Below are positions 35,422-43,906 of a stretch of DNA of 64,000 nucleotides, piece after piece. The position numbers and the translations under genes are program-made. The notes below the pieces were generated by a model. The model did no database searches. It was not told the origin of the DNA and saw only the letters and a program-made list of their open reading frames with translations. This DNA comes from Porticoccus sp041581635. GTDB taxonomy: Bacteria; Pseudomonadota; Gammaproteobacteria; Pseudomonadales; Porticoccaceae. The stretch is from NCBI GenBank assembly GCA_041581635.1, contig JBFICW010000001.1, positions 62,001-126,000 of the forward strand, written 5' to 3'. Each line of letters starts with the position of its first letter. The stretch's first letter is position 1.

Positions 35422-36405
35422 TCATGCGCCAGGAATTAGTAAGACGTAGTAAAGGATGTACAAGCCTAACAAGCAAAGGCCAATTTTCTTTGAAAGTGCG
35501 CCCTGTTTGTGGTTCTTTTTTCCTAGCCAAAGCGTCCAGCCAATGGCTCCCACAAGCACTAATGTCAGTGCAGACATGGCCAGGTAATCTCTGTAGAACA
35601 CCTCTGGAGCCAGCGTCAGTGGTGCAATGATGCCTGGAACAGACATGACGGCCAGCAGGTTAAACAGGTTTGAACCAAAAATATTGCCGAGGGCAATATC
35701 GTGGTGCCCGCGAATGGCGCTCATCACTGAGGCGGCGAGTTCTGGAAGACTGGTGCCCACGGCAACTACCGTCAGTCCTATGATGAGTTGGCTGACGCCG
35801 AAGTAGAGAGCGATTTCTTTTGCTCCCCATACCAGCGCTTCAGAGCTTATCAGTAAAGCGCCCAGGCCAACCAAGAACCAGAGTATCGCCGTTGGGGTGG
35901 CCATGGAGGGTATGGCCTCCCCTTCTTCTATGGTTTCTGGGTTCGGGTGGCGTTTTTTATAGTAGATCGTTGCTATTAGTAGTGGCGGAATAATTAATGC
36001 CAGTATTAGCCCTTCTGAGCGTGATAGTGAGCCATCGATAATAAGGAGTCCGGCCAAAAGGGTGACGGCTAATAATACGGGTCCTTCCTGTTTGATCAGG
36101 TGGCTTTGCGTCGGAATGGGGGCAATGAGTGCTGTGACTCCCAGAACCAGGCCAATGTTGGCTAGGTTTGACCCAATGGCATTACCGACAGCCAGTTCGC
36201 CGGCATCTTTAAGTGCTGCGTTTATCGCAACGATGATTTCTGGTGCTGAGGTGCCAATCGAAACAATGGTAAGGCCGATGACTAGTGGGGATATACCAAA
36301 ATTTTTAGCCGCACCGGCACTGCCTGCCACAAATCGGTCGGCTCCCCAGAGCAAACCTAGGAGTCCAAATAGAACCCCAATTAAGGCGGGTAAAAGCGTC
36401 TCCAT
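35422..36405 (-). CDS. yrbG: Calcium/sodium antiporter, YrbG family
   Basis: Inner-membrane cation/Ca2+ exchanger of 327 residues with about ten hydrophobic helices in two inverted halves. Each half carries the alpha-repeat ion site: VSIGTSAPEIIVAINAAL with GNAIGSNLANIGLVLG, and VAVGTSLPELAASVMSAI with GNIFGSNLFNLLAVM. ATG 36405 (METLLPALIG) is chosen; the frame continues open to 36504 but that extension is unlike the family. It lies upstream of kdsD, as in E. coli, and is divergent from mlaC. Confidence 0.93.
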   Translation of the reverse strand: METLLPALIGVLFGLLGLLWGADRFVAGSAGAAKNFGISPLVIGLTIVSIGTSAPEIIVAINAALKDAGELAVGNAIGSNLANIGLVLGVTALIAPIPTQSHLIKQEGPVLLAVTLLAGLLIIDGSLSRSEGLILALIIPPLLIATIYYKKRHPNPETIEEGEAIPSMATPTAILWFLVGLGALLISSEALVWGAKEIALYFGVSQLIIGLTVVAVGTSLPELAASVMSAIRGHHDIALGNIFGSNLFNLLAVMSVPGIIAPLTLAPEVFYRDYLAMSALTLVLVGAIGWTLWLGKKNHKQGALSKKIGLCLLGLYILYYVLLIPGA

Positions 36406-36588
36406 GGTGGCGTCTATTCCTGAGTAAAGGGTTGCATCGAATGTTTCGTAAATTGGTGCGCAATGGTATAGTGCCTGCCATTCGAAGTCAGCTGTTTTTG
36501 GCACTCCCCTAGAGGGTTGTGGTCAAACCGTCTGCGAGGCTTTTAGGCTGTCGGTATCGCCGATATGGATACAAAAAGGAAATCTCTG

Positions 36589-37212
36589 ATGCGCTGTAAG
36601 TGGGTACATTCAACAATCCTGGCTCTTCTTTTCGTAGTGGCGGGCAGTGTTTGGGCTGAAAGTAATGTGGTGTCTGAGCAAACGCCACATCAGTTAGTTG
36701 AGTCGGTGACTAGTCAGCTCATCGAGACAATTGCTGTTCATCGGGAAAGCTTTGATGAAAACCCTGAGGACTTTTTTCTGGCGCTAGACAATCTGTTGGG
36801 CGATGTCATTGATTTTAACTGGATTGCCTACAAGGTTATGGGTTCCTATGGAAAGCAGGCTACGCCAGACCAGCGAGCGCGTTTTGCCAATACCTTTCGG
36901 TGTGAGTTGATTGAAACATATGGTCGTGGCTTGGTCGCTTATGGGGAGCAGTCTATCGTTGTCTTGCCGCCGGCAGAAGATCTTAACGGTTTGCGTAAAG
37001 TGACCGTTGCGCAAGAAATTCGTGGCGATGACGGTATTTTTCCGCTGTTTTATTCAATGGGTATGAATCGGGACGGAAAGTGGAAGGTGACAAACGTCGT
37101 GATAAACGGTATTAATTTGGGTAAAACTTTCCGCAATCAGTTTCAGCAGCGGGCCCAGAAATATGGCGGCAATATTGACCAGATTATCGAAAATTGGTCG
37201 TCCAATAGTTGA
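36589..37212 (+). CDS. mlaC: Phospholipid-binding protein MlaC (stand-alone)
   Basis: Periplasmic carrier that moves phospholipids between the MlaA-porin complex and the inner-membrane MlaFEDB complex. 207 residues: signal peptide (about 1-22, ending SVWA), then the MlaC/Ttg2D core with TPHQLVESVTSQLIETI, DFNWIAYKVMGSYGKQA, VVLPPAEDLNG and NVVINGINLGKTFRNQFQQ. ATG 36589 has AAAGGA 8-9 bases upstream; an in-frame ATG at 36565 has no ribosome site. Unusually, mlaF, mlaE and mlaD are missing upstream and mlaB is missing downstream. Confidence 0.92.
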   Translation: MRCKWVHSTILALLFVVAGSVWAESNVVSEQTPHQLVESVTSQLIETIAVHRESFDENPEDFFLALDNLLGDVIDFNWIAYKVMGSYGKQATPDQRARFANTFRCELIETYGRGLVAYGEQSIVVLPPAEDLNGLRKVTVAQEIRGDDGIFPLFYSMGMNRDGKWKVTNVVINGINLGKTFRNQFQQRAQKYGGNIDQIIENWSSNS

Positions 37213-37235
37213 ACCCACAAACCTGAGACTGAAAC

Positions 37236-37466
37236 ATGCATCCTGATGACGTAAAAAAACTTCTTCTTTCTGAGCTGGCTGGCTGTGAAATATCCGTAGA
37301 GGGTGATGGTCGCCATTTTGATATTGTGGTGGTTGGAGATGTTTTTGCCGGATTGCGTCCTGTTCAGCGACAACAAAAAGTGTACGCGGTGCTTCAGGAT
37401 GAAATTTCCGCAGGCACTATCCACGCTGTCAATATGAAAACCTTTACGCCGGATGAGCCGCAGTAG
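37236..37466 (+). CDS. ibaG: BolA-family protein IbaG
   Basis: Small (76 residues) BolA-like protein; in E. coli (YrbA) it is acid-inducible and pairs with monothiol glutaredoxin Grx4 to hold a 2Fe-2S cluster. The family pattern is clear: the KKLLLSELAGCEISVEGDG start, FDIVVVGDVFAGLRPVQRQQ and the end IHAVNMKTFTPDE. It lies 23 bp after mlaC and 78 bp before murA. Confidence 0.92.
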   Translation: MHPDDVKKLLLSELAGCEISVEGDGRHFDIVVVGDVFAGLRPVQRQQKVYAVLQDEISAGTIHAVNMKTFTPDEPQ

Positions 37467-37544
37467 TACGCATCATTCCTTTTTTTCGGCAGCATACCTT
37501 GGCGCTGATTCGCAGAAACCCCTTTCTAGATAGAAGGTTCTCAA

Positions 37545-38807
37545 ATGGATAAGTTACTGATTTCTGGAGGTGGGCCGATCTCTGGGGAGATACGTATTTC
37601 CGGCGCAAAAAATGCTGCCTTGCCTATTTTGGCGGCTACTTTACTGGTGGATGGTCCGGTGATGGTTTCCAATGTGCCGCACTTGCACGATATCACCACA
37701 ATGTTCGAGTTGCTGGGTTGCCTTGGGGTGACCGTCGTGTTGAATGAGAATATGCAGGTAGAGGTTGACGCCTCAACGCTTCACAGTCATGTAGCTCCCT
37801 ATGATTTAGTTAAGACCATGCGGGCCTCTATTTTGGTGTTGGGCCCCATGTTGTCCAGGTTCGGCATTGCCAGTGTGTCTTTTCCTGGTGGCTGTGCTAT
37901 TGGCAGTCGCCCGGTAGACTTGCATTTGCATGGCTTGAAAATGATGGGCGCTGAGATTGAGATTGAAGGCGGGTATATTAATGCTCGTAGTCGGGGGCGA
38001 CTCAAGGGTGCTCATATCTTAATGGATACAGTTTCTGTCGGCGCTACTGAAAACCTGATGATGGCAGCTGCGCTGGCCGAAGGGCGAACAGTCATTGAGA
38101 ATGCCGCCAGAGAGCCTGAAATAGTGGATTTGGCCAATTGCCTAAATGTACTGGGAGGTAAGGTGTCGGGAATTGGGTCGACGACTCTGGTTATTGATGG
38201 TGTGGAAAAGCTACACAGTGGTAGCTATCGGATCATGCCCGACCGGATAGAAACGGGGACCTATCTTGCAGCCGCAGCGGCCACACGGGGGAGGGTCAAG
38301 TTGAAAGATACTGACCCAAAAATTCTTGAGGCGGTGCTTCTGAAGCTGGAAGAAGCTGGTGCCAAGATTGAGGTGGGCGAAGATTGGATTCTATTGGATA
38401 TGGAGGGGCGTCGCCCCAAAGCTGTGAATTTTAAAACGGCACCTTATCCGGCATTTCCAACAGACATGCAGGCTCAACTAACGACGGTGAATGCGGTTGC
38501 AGAAGGTGTTGGTACTATTACGGAGACCATTTTTGAAAATCGCTTGGTGCAAGCCCATGAGTTGAATCGTATGGGGGCCAATATTACCTTGGAGGGTAAT
38601 ACGGCGATTGTTGTCGGAGTGGAGCGGTTAAAAGCTGCGCCAGTCATGGCCTCTGATTTACGTGCGTCTGCCAGTCTGGTGATTGCCGGGTTAGTGGCCG
38701 AGGGTGATACCATCGTTGATCGGATCTACCATATTGATCGCGGTTATGAGTGTATAGAAGAGAAGTTTCAGCAGCTGGGTGCCAATATTCGTCGGATTCC
38801 TGGTTGA
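37545..38807 (+). CDS. murA: UDP-N-acetylglucosamine 1-carboxyvinyltransferase
   Basis: First committed step of peptidoglycan synthesis: enolpyruvyl transfer from PEP to UDP-GlcNAc. The 420-residue protein (E. coli 419) contains SGAKNAALPILAA near the start, the active-site loop SFPGGCAIGSRPVDLH with the PEP/fosfomycin-reactive Cys (about 117), and late FPTDMQAQLT and RASASLVIAGLVAEG. The Cys form implies ordinary fosfomycin sensitivity at the target. Confidence 0.97.
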   Translation: MDKLLISGGGPISGEIRISGAKNAALPILAATLLVDGPVMVSNVPHLHDITTMFELLGCLGVTVVLNENMQVEVDASTLHSHVAPYDLVKTMRASILVLGPMLSRFGIASVSFPGGCAIGSRPVDLHLHGLKMMGAEIEIEGGYINARSRGRLKGAHILMDTVSVGATENLMMAAALAEGRTVIENAAREPEIVDLANCLNVLGGKVSGIGSTTLVIDGVEKLHSGSYRIMPDRIETGTYLAAAAATRGRVKLKDTDPKILEAVLLKLEEAGAKIEVGEDWILLDMEGRRPKAVNFKTAPYPAFPTDMQAQLTTVNAVAEGVGTITETIFENRLVQAHELNRMGANITLEGNTAIVVGVERLKAAPVMASDLRASASLVIAGLVAEGDTIVDRIYHIDRGYECIEEKFQQLGANIRRIPG

Positions 38808-38865
38808 GCTATTAAGATGATCGGGTTGATAGGGTTTTTAGCCAGATTGGGATATTGAGAGAATT

Positions 38866-39489
38866 ATGCAGATCACCATCGCGCTGACGAAAGGGCGTAT
38901 TTTAAAGGAAACGCTGCCATTGCTGGCCCTTGCCGGAATTGAGCCCGCAGAGGATATCAGTGCAAGCCGTAAGTTGCTGTTTGATACAAATCGGAGTGAC
39001 GTGCGATTGCTGGTGTTGCGTGGCTCCGATGTGCCGACTTATGTTCAGTTTGGTGCGGCAGACCTCGGCGTGGCGGGCAAGGATACATTGCTCGAGCACG
39101 GCGGAGATGGACTCTATGAGCCTTTGGATTTGGGTATTGCGGGCTGCCGCTTGATGACCGCAGGTGTTGTCGGTGTGGCGCCGAAAGAAGGTCGAATTCG
39201 GGTGGCCACCAAATATGTCAATATTGCCCGTCTTTTTTATGCTGAGCAGGGGCGCCAGGTGGACATTATTAAGCTCTATGGCGCGATGGAGCTGGCTCCC
39301 ATTATGTCTTTGGCCGATGAGATAGTGGATATTGTGGACACAGGCAATACTCTCAAGGCCAATGGGCTTGAAGCGCGAGATGCTATTGCTGAGGTCAGTT
39401 CGCGTCTTATTGTGAATAAAGCTTCAATGAAGATGAAGCACCAAGCTATTCAGCAAATTGTCGATGATCTGAGCAAGGCGGTAGGTTGA
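38866..39489 (+). CDS. hisG: ATP phosphoribosyltransferase, short form
   Basis: First step of histidine synthesis. The 207-residue length is that of the short HisG_S type, which lacks the C-terminal regulatory domain and needs the HisZ subunit for activity and histidine feedback. Motifs: IALTKGRILKETLPLL, GAADLGVAGKDTLLE and the PRPP loop DEIVDIVDTGNTLKANGL. hisZ is not in this window. hisD follows 5 bp later. Confidence 0.96.
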   Translation: MQITIALTKGRILKETLPLLALAGIEPAEDISASRKLLFDTNRSDVRLLVLRGSDVPTYVQFGAADLGVAGKDTLLEHGGDGLYEPLDLGIAGCRLMTAGVVGVAPKEGRIRVATKYVNIARLFYAEQGRQVDIIKLYGAMELAPIMSLADEIVDIVDTGNTLKANGLEARDAIAEVSSRLIVNKASMKMKHQAIQQIVDDLSKAVG

Positions 39490-39494
39490 TAGTT

Positions 39495-40808
39495 ATGTCT
39501 AATCGGTTGATTGAAATAAAACAACTATCTTATTCGGATTCCGATTTTGAAGCTCGGCTGGAGCAATTGTTGGCTTGGGAGAATGTTTCGGTCGATAGCG
39601 TGGGGCAGGTCGTTGACGATATTCTGAAGGATGTTCGTCGCCGGGGTGATCAGGCGTTATTGGATTATACCAACCGTTTTGATCGGCGCGAGGTTGATTC
39701 CGCAGCGGAGTTGCAAGTCTCTCAGCAGGCGCTTCAAGACGCATTGGCGGGACTCGGGAGCGAAGAGCGGCAAGCATTGGAGTTGGCTGCTGATCGAATT
39801 CGTCATTACCACCAGCATCAGAAACAGGATTCATGGCATTACCGAGAGCCCGATGGCACGCTGCTTGGTCAAAAAATCACACCGTTGGATCGAGTGGGTA
39901 TCTATGTGCCGGGAGGCAAGGCGAGTTATCCGTCGTCTGTTTTGATGAATGCGATACCGGCAAAAGTGGCCGGTGTTAGTGAGATCGTGATGGTGGTTCC
40001 GGCGCCGGGAGGCGATTTGAACCCATTGGTTTTGGCCGCTGCAGCAATTGCGGGGGTTAGTCAGGTTTTTACTGTGGGTGGAGCCCAGGCAATAGGGGCG
40101 CTAGCCTACGGGACGGAAACCGTTCCTCGTGTAGATAAGATTGTCGGCCCCGGTAATATTTACGTTGCTACCGCAAAAAAAGCTGTATTTGGTACTGTTG
40201 GGTTGGATATGGTGGCGGGGCCATCGGAGATTTTGGTGGTTTGTGATGGGGCAACGAACCCTGATTGGATTGCTATGGATCTCTTTTCCCAGGCAGAGCA
40301 TGATGAAGATGCCCAGTCAATTTTGATCAGCCCGGATGTTGAGTTTCTGGCGCGGGTGAAAGCCAGTATGGAAAGACTGCTTCCCACCATGGAGAGGGCT
40401 GACATTATTAGGAGTGCTCTGGAAAATAGAAGTGCTCTCATTGGCGTGTCGAATATGGCTGAGGCGGTAAGCTTAATCAACAGGGCTGCACCGGAGCACT
40501 TGGAGTTGTCTGTGGCCGATCCGGAAGCTTTGTTGCCTCAAATTCGTCATGCTGGCGCCATTTTTATGGGTCGTTATACCGCCGAAGCGCTGGGGGATTA
40601 CTGTGCGGGGCCTAATCATGTTCTGCCAACCTCCGCCACGGCTCGGTTTTCCTCGCCACTGGGCGTCTATGATTTTCAGAAGCGTACATCGTTGATTATG
40701 TGTTCTGCTGACGGAGCTTCAACCCTGGGCAGAACCGCTTCTGTTCTGGCTCGTGGTGAAACGTTAACCGCACACGCGCGTTCTGCCGAATACCGAATCA
40801 AAGACTAA
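39495..40808 (+). CDS. hisD: Histidinol dehydrogenase
   Basis: Zinc enzyme that oxidises L-histidinol to histidine in two NAD-dependent steps. The 437-residue protein shows IYVPGGKASYPSSVLMNAIP, GGAQAIGALAYGTETVPRVD, the zinc-site GPSEILVV with SQAEHDEDAQS (Gln/His ligands) and late APEHLELSV and GPNHVLPTS. ATG 39495 is chosen over an in-frame TTG at 39486 that overlaps hisG. Confidence 0.96.
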   Translation: MSNRLIEIKQLSYSDSDFEARLEQLLAWENVSVDSVGQVVDDILKDVRRRGDQALLDYTNRFDRREVDSAAELQVSQQALQDALAGLGSEERQALELAADRIRHYHQHQKQDSWHYREPDGTLLGQKITPLDRVGIYVPGGKASYPSSVLMNAIPAKVAGVSEIVMVVPAPGGDLNPLVLAAAAIAGVSQVFTVGGAQAIGALAYGTETVPRVDKIVGPGNIYVATAKKAVFGTVGLDMVAGPSEILVVCDGATNPDWIAMDLFSQAEHDEDAQSILISPDVEFLARVKASMERLLPTMERADIIRSALENRSALIGVSNMAEAVSLINRAAPEHLELSVADPEALLPQIRHAGAIFMGRYTAEALGDYCAGPNHVLPTSATARFSSPLGVYDFQKRTSLIMCSADGASTLGRTASVLARGETLTAHARSAEYRIKD

Positions 40809-40825
40809 CTGGTAGTATTTATATT

Positions 40826-41896
40826 ATGTCCGGTAATAAGTTCTGGAGTGATATTGTTAGCGAGCTGGATCCCTATGTTCCGGGTGAGCAGCCCAAGTTG
40901 CCGAATCTAGTTAAACTCAATACCAATGAAAACCCCTACGGGCCATCCCCCAAAGTACTTGAAGCTATCTCGGCCGAGTTGGGTGATGGTCTGCGTCTCT
41001 ACCCCGATCCTAATGCAGACTGTTTAAAGCAAGCGATCTCAGATTACTATGGTGTGGGTCGTGACTGGGTGTTTGTGGGCAATGGTTCTGATGAGGTGCT
41101 GGCGCATATTTTTCAGGCATTGATGAAGCATGAACAGCCAATCCTGTTTCCGGATATTACCTATAGCTTTTATCCCGTGTACTGTGGTCTCTACAAGGTC
41201 TCTTTTGAGCTTGTGCCGCTGGCCAAAGATTTGACCATACAGGTTCAAGATTATAACAAGCCCAATGGGGGGGTTATTTTCCCAAACCCCAATGCGCCGA
41301 CTGGTAGGCTGCTGTCGTTGGTGGAGATAGAGTCATTGTTGCAGTGTAATCAGCAGTCAGTTGTGGTGGTTGATGAGGCCTATATTGATTTTGGTGGTAA
41401 CAGTGCCGTTGCATTGGTGGATCGCTTTCCCAATTTATTGGTAACTCAGACCCTATCCAAATCTCGATCTCTTGCAGGTTTGAGGGTTGGTTTTGCTATT
41501 GGTTGTCCGTCGTTGATTGAGGCATTGGAGCGGGTTAAAAATAGCTTTAACTCCTATCCGCTCGATAAGCTTGCGATCGCCGGTGGTGTTGCTGCAATAG
41601 AAGATGACGTCTATTTTCAACAGACCCGCCAGGCAGTGATTGATAGTCGTGAGCAGTTGAGATCAGGCTTGCGCAACCTGGGGTTTCAGGTGTTACCGTC
41701 AGCGGCAAATTTTGTGTTTGTTTCTCATCCGGCTTTTGATGCGGCAGAATTGTCCGCGGGTCTTCGTGAGCAGGGCGTGATCGTTCGTCACTTTAAACAG
41801 AGCCGGATTGATCAATATTTGCGTATTACTGTTGGTCGTCCCGATCAGAATGCGCGATTGTTGGATGTATTGACGGTATTGCTCGGTCAGAAATGA
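40826..41896 (+). CDS. hisC: Histidinol-phosphate aminotransferase
   Basis: PLP-dependent transamination of imidazole acetol phosphate. The 356-residue class I/II fold has LNTNENPYGPSPKVLEAI near the N-terminus, VGNGSDEVLAHIFQ, FPNPNAPTGRLLS, the PLP Asp-Tyr pair in VVVDEAYIDFGG and the Schiff-base Lys in TLSKSRSLAGLRVGF. It closes the murA-hisG-hisD-hisC run found in the same order in Pseudomonas. Confidence 0.95.
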   Translation: MSGNKFWSDIVSELDPYVPGEQPKLPNLVKLNTNENPYGPSPKVLEAISAELGDGLRLYPDPNADCLKQAISDYYGVGRDWVFVGNGSDEVLAHIFQALMKHEQPILFPDITYSFYPVYCGLYKVSFELVPLAKDLTIQVQDYNKPNGGVIFPNPNAPTGRLLSLVEIESLLQCNQQSVVVVDEAYIDFGGNSAVALVDRFPNLLVTQTLSKSRSLAGLRVGFAIGCPSLIEALERVKNSFNSYPLDKLAIAGGVAAIEDDVYFQQTRQAVIDSREQLRSGLRNLGFQVLPSAANFVFVSHPAFDAAELSAGLREQGVIVRHFKQSRIDQYLRITVGRPDQNARLLDVLTVLLGQK

Positions 41897-41910
41897 GAGG
41901 TCTCTCATTT
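41891..41910 (+). terminator. Possible weak terminator overlapping the hisC stop
   Basis: AAATGAGA and TCTCATTT form an 8-bp stem around the loop GGTC... the TGA stop of hisC lies within the left arm. CGGTTTGTTT follows. The stem is A/T-rich, so this is only a candidate for ending the his transcript before the convergent protease gene. Confidence 0.4.
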
Positions 41911-41925
41911 CGGTTTGTTTGTGGT

Positions 41926-43074
41926 CTATTCAACCGTAGGGCGAGTGCCTGCAACGGCCATCATGGTGCTGCTTTCTCCGCCGCGTAATATGTCAAGTTT
42001 CACCGAGTCCCCCGGTGACAGGTCGGCAATCATATTCATGCTTCGTTCGGTATCTATCACCCAGTAGTCGTTAATGCGAGTAATAATGTCGCCTGATTGC
42101 AGGCCCGCTAAGTGTGCGGGGCTGCCACGGTAGATGCTGGTGATAACCAGGCCGGAGGGTGGGTTGAGGTCGAGTAGCGCTGCGGCTTGTCTGGTAAGAG
42201 GGCGGGCTTCCACACCCAGCCAGCCTCTAATCACTCGGCCGTGCTTAATGATATCTTCTAGTACTTTGATTGCCGTGTTGCCCGGGATGGCGAAACCAAT
42301 GCCGACCGACGAGCCGGTGCGATCCAGAATGGCAGAGTTGATGCCAAGTAGATTGCCGTAGGCATCAACTAGTGCGCCACCAGAGTTGCCGGGATTGATG
42401 GCGGCGTCTGTCTGAATAAAGTTTTCAAACGTATTGAGCCCCAAACCATTGCGTCCCGTTGCGCTGATGATCCCCTGTGATACCGATTGCCCCACGCCAA
42501 AAGGATTGCCGATGGCAAGAACTACATCGCCCACGCTGACTTGGTTGGGGTCGCCAATGCTGATGGGGGTAAGTTGGTCGAGGTCTGCCTTTAGAACGGC
42601 TAAGTCGGTTTCTGGGTCTCTGCCGACCACTTGGACCATAGCCTCTCGACCATCCTGTAACTGGATCACAATCTGGTCTGCACCTTCAACAACGTGATTG
42701 TTGGTGAGGACGTAACCGTCTGGCGTGATAATAACGCCGGATCCCAGTGAGGATTGCATCCTTTGTTGTTGTGGAAGGTTGCTGCTATTGAAGAAGCGTT
42801 GAAAAAAGGGGTCGTCCAGAAGGGGGTGGCGTGATTGTACAAGCTTTTTCTGCGTGTAGATGTTTACAACTGAGGGGGATGCCCGGCGTACTGCTGCAGC
42901 ATATGATGCCGGGCCTGACCACTCGGTGTGCGCTTCAGGCGACAAGTCTGCAGTTTCCATGACGCTGTTATTATTAAGCGCTTCAGGGAAAAGTAGCAAC
43001 ATGACGGCTGCGGCCAGCAATCCGGCAATAGCTGGCCAGCTTATGTAGCGTAATACCCGGTAAAAAGTGGACAC
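41926..43074 (-). CDS. Periplasmic serine endoprotease DegS/AlgW type
   Basis: Membrane-anchored site-1 protease of the envelope stress pathway that cuts the anti-sigma factor RseA/MucA. 382 residues: an N-terminal membrane helix (about 12-32), a trypsin-like domain with His in TNNHVVEGADQ, Asp in ETDLAVLKAD and Ser in NPGNSGGALVDAYG, and one C-terminal PDZ domain (about 285-375; GSPAHLAGLQSGDIITRIND). GTG 43074 is chosen because AGGAGG stands 5 bases upstream; an ATG at 43101 would place that site inside the gene. One PDZ separates it from DegP/MucD. Position beside hisC-hisD-hisG-murA matches Pseudomonas algW. Confidence 0.92.
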   Translation of the reverse strand: MSTFYRVLRYISWPAIAGLLAAAVMLLLFPEALNNNSVMETADLSPEAHTEWSGPASYAAAVRRASPSVVNIYTQKKLVQSRHPLLDDPFFQRFFNSSNLPQQQRMQSSLGSGVIITPDGYVLTNNHVVEGADQIVIQLQDGREAMVQVVGRDPETDLAVLKADLDQLTPISIGDPNQVSVGDVVLAIGNPFGVGQSVSQGIISATGRNGLGLNTFENFIQTDAAINPGNSGGALVDAYGNLLGINSAILDRTGSSVGIGFAIPGNTAIKVLEDIIKHGRVIRGWLGVEARPLTRQAAALLDLNPPSGLVITSIYRGSPAHLAGLQSGDIITRINDYWVIDTERSMNMIADLSPGDSVKLDILRGGESSTMMAVAGTRPTVE

Positions 43075-43199
43075 TGCCACCTCCTGTCGTTCAACTGGCA
43101 ATTATTATGGCACAAATGTGAATAGGGTCGAGGGCGTGAGTGCTGGCAGCTAGACGCCTCGCTCACAGAGCATTAATTGATTAGCAATAATGAGCTGTT

Positions 43200-43712
43200 T
43201 TAGCTTATTTTAAGCGTTGGATCTTCCTCGTCATCATTTTTAGTGTCTGTGCTCAAGTCATCTTTCAGGTGAGGAGGTTTGAGTGTCTGGGTGTCCTCTT
43301 TGAGCCCATATTCTTCACTCAAAATGCCACCGGGAACTTTGGGTGCATAATCTTTGGGTGGCTCGGGGGTGTCTCCTGAGATTACATTTCCCTTGTCTTC
43401 ATTGCGCCCAAAACCAGCATCAATCAATTTGCGACTGATCTCCGGATTTGTGAGGTGCATAGCGCTGGTGGCAAGGTGTTCGTGAACATCTCGATAGCTG
43501 TGAGATAAGTTGTTGATCAGTTCGGAGGTTTTAACAAAGTGTTCAGTAACCTCTTGCTGATAGTTTTTAATCTGTTCCTGGGATTCTTGTAGTTTGCCCT
43601 CTAGGTCCTTTCGTTCACGTGCTTGAGGGTGAAGTGTTCGAGCCAAGACAAAGCCAATGATCAGGCCGATTGCTAGAGCCGCTAGTCCGATTAGTAGGGT
43701 TGAGGTGGTCAA
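43200..43712 (-). CDS. zapG: Z-ring associated protein ZapG (YhcB, DUF1043)
   Basis: Inner-membrane protein linked to cell division and envelope balance in E. coli. Of 170 residues, about 4-23 form the membrane helix (LLIGLAALAIGLIIGFVLA), followed by a coiled coil (about 30-75; KLQESQEQIKNYQQEVTEHF, with HFVKTSELINNLSHSYRDVH). A charged, disordered C-terminus ends the protein. The start is TTG 43712 with GGAGG eight bases upstream; the nearby ATG at 43717 is out of frame. It is divergent from zapE, another division protein. Confidence 0.85.
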   Translation of the reverse strand: MTTSTLLIGLAALAIGLIIGFVLARTLHPQARERKDLEGKLQESQEQIKNYQQEVTEHFVKTSELINNLSHSYRDVHEHLATSAMHLTNPEISRKLIDAGFGRNEDKGNVISGDTPEPPKDYAPKVPGGILSEEYGLKEDTQTLKPPHLKDDLSTDTKNDDEEDPTLKIS

Positions 43713-43906
43713 GCCATTGCCTCCAAGGTGTTGGGTTAAAAAAGTGATGCCTGTAGTCTGAAAGATGCGGGGGCTGGAGGCAACAATTTTTAGTGGCTAT
43801 TTTGTGTGTGTTGAGTGATTTAAATTTTCCTGGGTTGCTAATCAGTGAGCGCATCGCTACAGTTCACGCCCAATTTGTTTATCAATGTTTAGTTGTCTAG
43901 CGAGCT

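Noticed and set aside
36406..36504. 33-residue extension of the yrbG frame
   Set aside because: The extension is polar and unlike the family; the membrane protein starts naturally at METLLPALIG.
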